From Verrucomicrobiales bacterium (GTDB lineage Bacteria > Verrucomicrobiota > Verrucomicrobiia > Verrucomicrobiales > DEV007): DNA of 64,000 bases. The stretch covers positions 24,509 through 88,508 of the forward strand of contig JAEUHH010000006.1 of NCBI GenBank assembly GCA_016795505.1, given 5' to 3'. Below, one piece after another: positions 60,495 through 64,000 of this stretch (position 1 is its first letter; each line of letters starts with the position of its first letter). Made by a program: the position numbers and the translations under genes. Under the pieces are notes generated by a model. The model saw only the letters and a program-made list of their open reading frames with translations, was not told the DNA's origin and ran no database searches.

Positions 60495-61397
60495 TCAGGG
60501 AAAATCAGACAAGAGGCGGAGCAGGCGCACGCGGCACGCCGCGTCAGCGTGGAATCCCGACAGGACCTCCAGCGGCACCGTCATGACGCGGCCTTTGCCC
60601 GGTGACTCGACGATCCGGTCCACAGCCCATTCGGTAGCTGCATCGTCCGAATCATCGAAATAGACCAGCACCTGGCCTTCCCGCAGGTCTCCAGGCGCCA
60701 GCGCCGCAGCGGCGGGTCGCCCACGCACCAGAATCCAGTCCGCCTCCAACGGCGCAGCCGGCAGCGTGTCAGACCATTCAATCACCGCTCCGGCCCCCCG
60801 CAGATCGGCCGCCCATGCCTCGCCCGCCCCTGTTCCGTCAAAGCCAACCGCCAGTATCGATCGTCCCGACAACCCCGGCAGATAAGCCCTAGGCACGGCA
60901 TGGACCCAGACGCTCGCCAGCAGACTGCGCTTGTCTCCGTCCTCATTCCACAGCCGGGCCAGGTATTTGACCGGCGCCGCGGACTCCGGCAGATCGACCC
61001 TGGCCACCACCTCTGACGCACCCGGTCCACCCGGCACAGGCACCACCTGCTCACCCAGAGGCACCGCCGTCGCGCCGGCAGTCCGATGCAGGTCCAGGAT
61101 CATCTTGGCCACCTCGCCTGAGACAAGGCCACGGATCTCAAGCGCCTCCCCGGCAAAGGCGTGGCGCACCTCGATCGGCCTCCCGCCGCCCTTGGCCGCC
61201 TCACGAATCGGAGGCAGCAGCCGGATCTCGCCAGCATCCAGGAATCCGGCGCCACTGAGCCCCGTCAGGCCGGCACACAAAAGGGAGCGGAGCCAGCGGC
61301 TGGCCGCCGACCTGAGAGATTTGCCGGACCGGGAATGGGAATGCCAGAGGTGCACGATAGCCAGACAGATGGGAACCCTTTCCCCTCCTTTTCGCAC
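60495..61397 (-). CDS. Exported protein of unknown function, first gene of CsgG-like operon
   Basis: A 300-residue protein not recognised as a known family. A hydrophobic N-terminal region (LLCAGLTGLSGAGFLDAG, about residues 39-56) may be the signal. After that it has strand-rich segments such as KMILDLHRTAGATAVPLGEQ, VWVHAVPRAYLPGL and DWILVRGRPAAAALAPGDL, which look like a CHAT/caspase-like or Rossmann-like fold but without clear catalytic residues. The gene ends 8 bp before the CsgG-like gene, so co-transcription is likely. The start at 61397 is the longest; a later ATG is not evident. Confidence 0.6.
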   Translation of the reverse strand: MRKGGERVPICLAIVHLWHSHSRSGKSLRSAASRWLRSLLCAGLTGLSGAGFLDAGEIRLLPPIREAAKGGGRPIEVRHAFAGEALEIRGLVSGEVAKMILDLHRTAGATAVPLGEQVVPVPGGPGASEVVARVDLPESAAPVKYLARLWNEDGDKRSLLASVWVHAVPRAYLPGLSGRSILAVGFDGTGAGEAWAADLRGAGAVIEWSDTLPAAPLEADWILVRGRPAAAALAPGDLREGQVLVYFDDSDDAATEWAVDRIVESPGKGRVMTVPLEVLSGFHADAACRVRLLRLLSDFP

Positions 61398-61470
61398 AAA
61401 TCCGACTGACGAATCAATCCCTTTTTACCACATTTTCTTCAGCCGCCCACCCCCCAGCCCGCGCCCCTGG

Positions 61471-61521
61471 TTTCCGATGCAACCGGGTTGCCTCGCCGAT
61501 CCAACCGGGTCTCATCAGAAT
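61471..61521. repeat. 51-bp interspersed element, copy 4
   Basis: TTTCCGAT (61471-61478) and ATCAGAAT (61514-61521) enclose a 35-bp core with AACCGGGT at 61481-61488 and 61503-61510, again 22 bp apart. The core motif differs from copy 2 by one base (C for A) at both sites. It lies between the sialidase gene and the start of the CsgG-like operon. Confidence 0.8.
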
Positions 61522-61538
61522 CCGCCAGCGCCCGCCCG

Positions 61539-62678
61539 TCAGCGCAACGCGGCCAGCGGGATCCGACGCACCCGGCTTGCGGACAGGTGCCGGCCGGGGG
61601 ACTGCTCGCCGGCCACGTAGGCGAGAAACAGGGCGTCTTCGGTGAATGCCATCGCCGTGTAGCAATACCAGCCGGCCGGGTCGGGCTCCAGCACGGTGGG
61701 CTTCGACCAGGTCTTCCCGTCATCATGGGAAAGCGCGAGGCTCAGGGGCGTGCGGGCCTTGCGCTGCGCCACCGGCAGGTGTGCGTGATCATTCCAGACC
61801 ATCACCAGCGGCGCATCGCCGCCGGGCAGCCGCTCGATGGTGGCGGGCGATTGCGGCGAGGCGACCCCCATCGGACGGGGAGCCGACCAGCCGGCTCCGC
61901 GGTCGGTGGAGACGCTCTCGTAGAGTTCCCCGGCGCTGGTGCGGATGTACATGAGCAGGCTGCCGTCCCGTCGCTCCACCAGGCCCGGCTCCTGCGCCGC
62001 GACACGCTTCCCGGCCGGATCGTGGGCCCGTCGCCAGTCCGCGGACCGCTTCCAGGTCGCGCCGCTGTCGTCGGAAAAATAGACTCCGACTTCGCCATTC
62101 CAGTCCGGCTTTTCCCAGTCGGGCCGGTGATGCAGGGCCAGGGGCGCGAGCAGGCGCCCGTCGGCGAGCTGGATGACCCGGTCATTGTTCAGGACGTAAT
62201 AGCCGATCTCGTCGTCAGGAATGATCTCCACCGGCTCGCTCCAGGTCGTGGCCTCGTCGCTGGAGAAGCGCACCACCGGCCGGCAGTCGGTCAGGGCGTT
62301 TTTCTCCAGATAAAACAGCGCCAACCGACCGTCCTGCAGCCGCAGCAGGGAAACGGACATCACATTGAGGCCCCCGGCATTGGCCACCACCACGGCATCG
62401 CGGCTCGACCAAGTGCGCCCCCCGTCGGCGGAGACCCGCGACACCAGATCGGCGGTGTCGTGATCGCTCCCACCCCCCGTGAAGCGCGTGTAGATGAGCA
62501 GCAGCCGCCCATCGCGCAACGTCACCAGGTCGCCTTCGGTATTGCGCGGATTGCCCTCCGCTGTGGGCAGTTCCAGCACCACCGAGCCCATCGCCGACGG
62601 GGTGGGTTCGGCGGCCAAAGCCAGCGAGGCACATCCCAGCCAGAGCCAGAGCGAGAGAGACAGAACGCCGCGTTTCAT
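61539..62678 (-). CDS. Sialidase-like (BNR/Asp-box) exported enzyme
   Basis: A 379-residue protein with a signal peptide (MKRGVLSLSLWLWLGCASLALA) and a six-bladed sialidase-type propeller: Asp boxes SADGGRTW, SSDEATTW, SDDSGATW, STDRGAGW and SHDDGKTW. It also shows LLIYTRFTGGGSDHD and NAGGLNVMSVSLLRLQDGRL (shown as GGLNVMSVSLLRLQDG) near the active-site face. It probably releases sialic or related sugars outside the cell, though the substrate is unproven. The start at MKRGVLSLSL is chosen because it begins the signal peptide; the frame upstream is unrelated. Confidence 0.85.
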   Translation of the reverse strand: MKRGVLSLSLWLWLGCASLALAAEPTPSAMGSVVLELPTAEGNPRNTEGDLVTLRDGRLLLIYTRFTGGGSDHDTADLVSRVSADGGRTWSSRDAVVVANAGGLNVMSVSLLRLQDGRLALFYLEKNALTDCRPVVRFSSDEATTWSEPVEIIPDDEIGYYVLNNDRVIQLADGRLLAPLALHHRPDWEKPDWNGEVGVYFSDDSGATWKRSADWRRAHDPAGKRVAAQEPGLVERRDGSLLMYIRTSAGELYESVSTDRGAGWSAPRPMGVASPQSPATIERLPGGDAPLVMVWNDHAHLPVAQRKARTPLSLALSHDDGKTWSKPTVLEPDPAGWYCYTAMAFTEDALFLAYVAGEQSPGRHLSASRVRRIPLAALR

Positions 62679-62773
62679 CCCCCACCCTGCCCCGGACCGG
62701 TCCTGGTCCGCAAGGGCGCGATCAGTGCCCCTTCCCTCCACGCTCTTTCGAGCGGCCCCGCCACCCGATCCGG

Positions 62774-63604
62774 TCAATCCACCAAAGCCACGATCGACCG
62801 CGCCGCCGCGATCAGCACCTCGATCGCCTTTTCCGGATGATTTTCCTCCAGCTCCTCGAACGCCTCCGCCGAAAACGCCGAATACACCACCTCGCCCGAC
62901 GCCCGCAGGCTCACCAGGCGACGCTCGCCGGAAAAATAGCCCACCTCGCCGACCACTGTCGGTCCCTGCAATTCCCCGATCGGTTCCGCGGCCTCACGCC
63001 GCAGCACCTGCAGCGCGCCCGAGTGGATGAAGTAAAAGCCGTCCGGCCGGTCGCCCTCCTGGCAGAGGTAGCCGCCGTCTTCGAGCCGCGTGCGGGGTGT
63101 GTAGAGGCCCAGAAACTGGCGGGGCAGGTGCGAACGGATGACCTCAGCCGCCGCGGTGCGCGCCGCCTCGTCCCCTGTCCGCTGGCTCCCGTCCGCAGGG
63201 GCCTCATTTTTCGCCCGCAGCCACTCGGCCAGCCGGCAGATCACGTGCTTCAGCAGTTGCACCGTCCCGCCGATCTCGCCCATCTCCCGCAGCGTTTGAA
63301 TGGGATTGTTCGGCACCATCAGCACCTGCGCCGGCTCCATCGCCCGCGCCGTCGCCGATCGGGTCCCCGACTCGACGATGAGCCCCATCTCTCCAAAGAC
63401 GCCGTCCGGCCCCACTTCCGCCAACCGCAGTTCCGACCCATCCCGACCCGGCTTGATGATTTCGATCCGCCCCGTCAGCACCACATAGAGGCCCGAGGCC
63501 GGATCGCCTTCCGCAAAGACCACCTCCCCCGCCTCCAGTTGGCGGTGGCAGGCGGAGCGTTTCATCACCGTGTCGGCAATGATGTAGCCGGTGTTCAGTC
63601 TCAT
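62774..63604 (-). CDS. Protein with two cyclic nucleotide-binding domains
   Basis: A 276-residue protein with two cNMP-binding domains. The first (about residues 20-125) has VVFAEGDPASGLYVVLTGRI, shown as FAEGDPASGLYVVLTGRI, with the phosphate-binding cassette FGEMGLIVESGTRSATARA. The second (about 180-276) has GYLCQEGDRPDGFYFIHSG with GEVGYFSGERRLVSLRA. There is no DNA-binding or catalytic domain, so it may act as a sensor or regulatory subunit. The start at MRLNTGYIIADT is preferred over an upstream in-frame ATG at 63640. Confidence 0.85.
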   Translation of the reverse strand: MRLNTGYIIADTVMKRSACHRQLEAGEVVFAEGDPASGLYVVLTGRIEIIKPGRDGSELRLAEVGPDGVFGEMGLIVESGTRSATARAMEPAQVLMVPNNPIQTLREMGEIGGTVQLLKHVICRLAEWLRAKNEAPADGSQRTGDEAARTAAAEVIRSHLPRQFLGLYTPRTRLEDGGYLCQEGDRPDGFYFIHSGALQVLRREAAEPIGELQGPTVVGEVGYFSGERRLVSLRASGEVVYSAFSAEAFEELEENHPEKAIEVLIAAARSIVALVD

Positions 63605-64000
63605 CGGTCGGTTGGTGCCGGACGGTTCGCCGACACCCATCCGCCCACCAGTCCGACACCACCGGCCCCGGGCAAACCACGCTCCGTGACGATTTCGCCA
63701 CAGAACGCGCGGGCAGGGTGCCGGGAAGGCGTTTCCTGGTGATCTTCCGCCGCCCCTGCCGGGGAACGGGACACCGGCTCATTTTATTTCCGGGGAACCT
63801 CCAGCTCCCGGCTCAGGAGGGGGGAGGACCAGTGATACTCTTGTTCCCAAACGGCCCACGGGGCGAGATTCGCGACCATTCGTTTCATTCCATTCATTCG
63901 TGTTCCTCTGGTTTGGAAACCAGCAGGTTGGAAATGGTGCCATGTGGACGGCTCAGGGGAGGCAGACGCGCATGGCCCGGGGAAGGATCGGCAATCCAGC
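63605..64000. other. Terminal intergenic stretch
   Basis: No complete known gene is seen. It contains a possible 37-codon ORF (63784-63897) and, just upstream of that, a perfect 7-bp dyad CTGGTTT-GG-AAACCAG at 63908-63923. The last 75 bases hold nothing I can interpret. Confidence 0.4.
63784..63897 (-). CDS. Possible small protein (37 residues)
   Basis: An ATG at 63897 opens a 37-codon frame (MNGMKRMVANLAPWAVWEQE, then YHWSSPLLSRELEVPRK, stop TAA). A purine-rich AGAGGAAC lies about 4-11 bases before the ATG and could be a Shine-Dalgarno sequence. The Trp content and charged tail give no family. It could be a chance frame. Confidence 0.25.
   Translation of the reverse strand: MNGMKRMVANLAPWAVWEQEYHWSSPLLSRELEVPRK

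Overview
The window is a 64 kb piece of a high-GC bacterial chromosome, most likely from Verrucomicrobiota. That placement is inferred from gene content: a DUF6807/PmoA-like protein, a Tat-exported TIM-barrel isomerase, a secreted 'DWPGWRGPNRDG' PQQ-propeller protein, DUF1802 and DUF6941 proteins, a sialidase, and many signal-peptide proteins among housekeeping genes. Most genes are on the minus strand. No rRNA, CRISPR array, prophage, integrase or transposase was seen.

Layout. 1-10.4 kb: iron storage (BFD-type ferredoxin and bacterioferritin), pyruvate kinase, sugar isomerase and DUF6807 pair, small membrane protein, DUF1802 protein, PQQ propeller, a lower-GC kinase-like gene framed by a perfect 28-bp direct repeat, SGNH hydrolase, dCTP deaminase, and a membrane protein. 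10.4-17.2 kb: mcsA-mcsB-clpC (protein-arginine phosphorylation and Clp proteolysis, without ctsR), ilvE, a LolD-like ATPase, and a DUF6941 protein. 17.3-33.5 kb: a large translation/transcription block on the minus strand. In transcription order this is tRNA-Thr, tuf, tRNA-Trp, secE, nusG, rplK, rplA, rplJ, rplL, rpoB, rpoC, then rpsB and tsf. 33.5-36.8 kb: YmdB-like phosphoesterase, tilS, serS. 36.9-41.5 kb (plus strand): an exported protein with a Lon-like region and a Ski2-like helicase. 41.5-48.5 kb: a 2083-residue exported TPR protein translationally coupled to a lipoprotein. 48.5-55.9 kb: alcohol dehydrogenase, two low-complexity exported proteins, smpB, rpoZ, rpsT, an L,D-transpeptidase lipoprotein, mutS. 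55.9-64 kb: a three-gene CsgG-like export operon, a sialidase, a protein with two cyclic-nucleotide domains, and a possible 37-codon ORF.

The least ordinary observations are two. First, a family of exactly 51-bp interspersed elements has four intergenic copies and one copy whose core lies inside a coding sequence. It has near-complementary ends (TTTCCGAT/ATCGGAAA) and two 8-bp AACAGGGT-type motifs 22 bp apart that occur in either orientation. Second, the kinase-like single-gene cassette between 28-bp direct repeats looks like an insertion by a mechanism not visible here. RNA-level structures worth testing include a near-perfect 17-bp hairpin between rplL and rpoB and an attenuator-like hairpin in the leader of tRNA-Thr/tuf.
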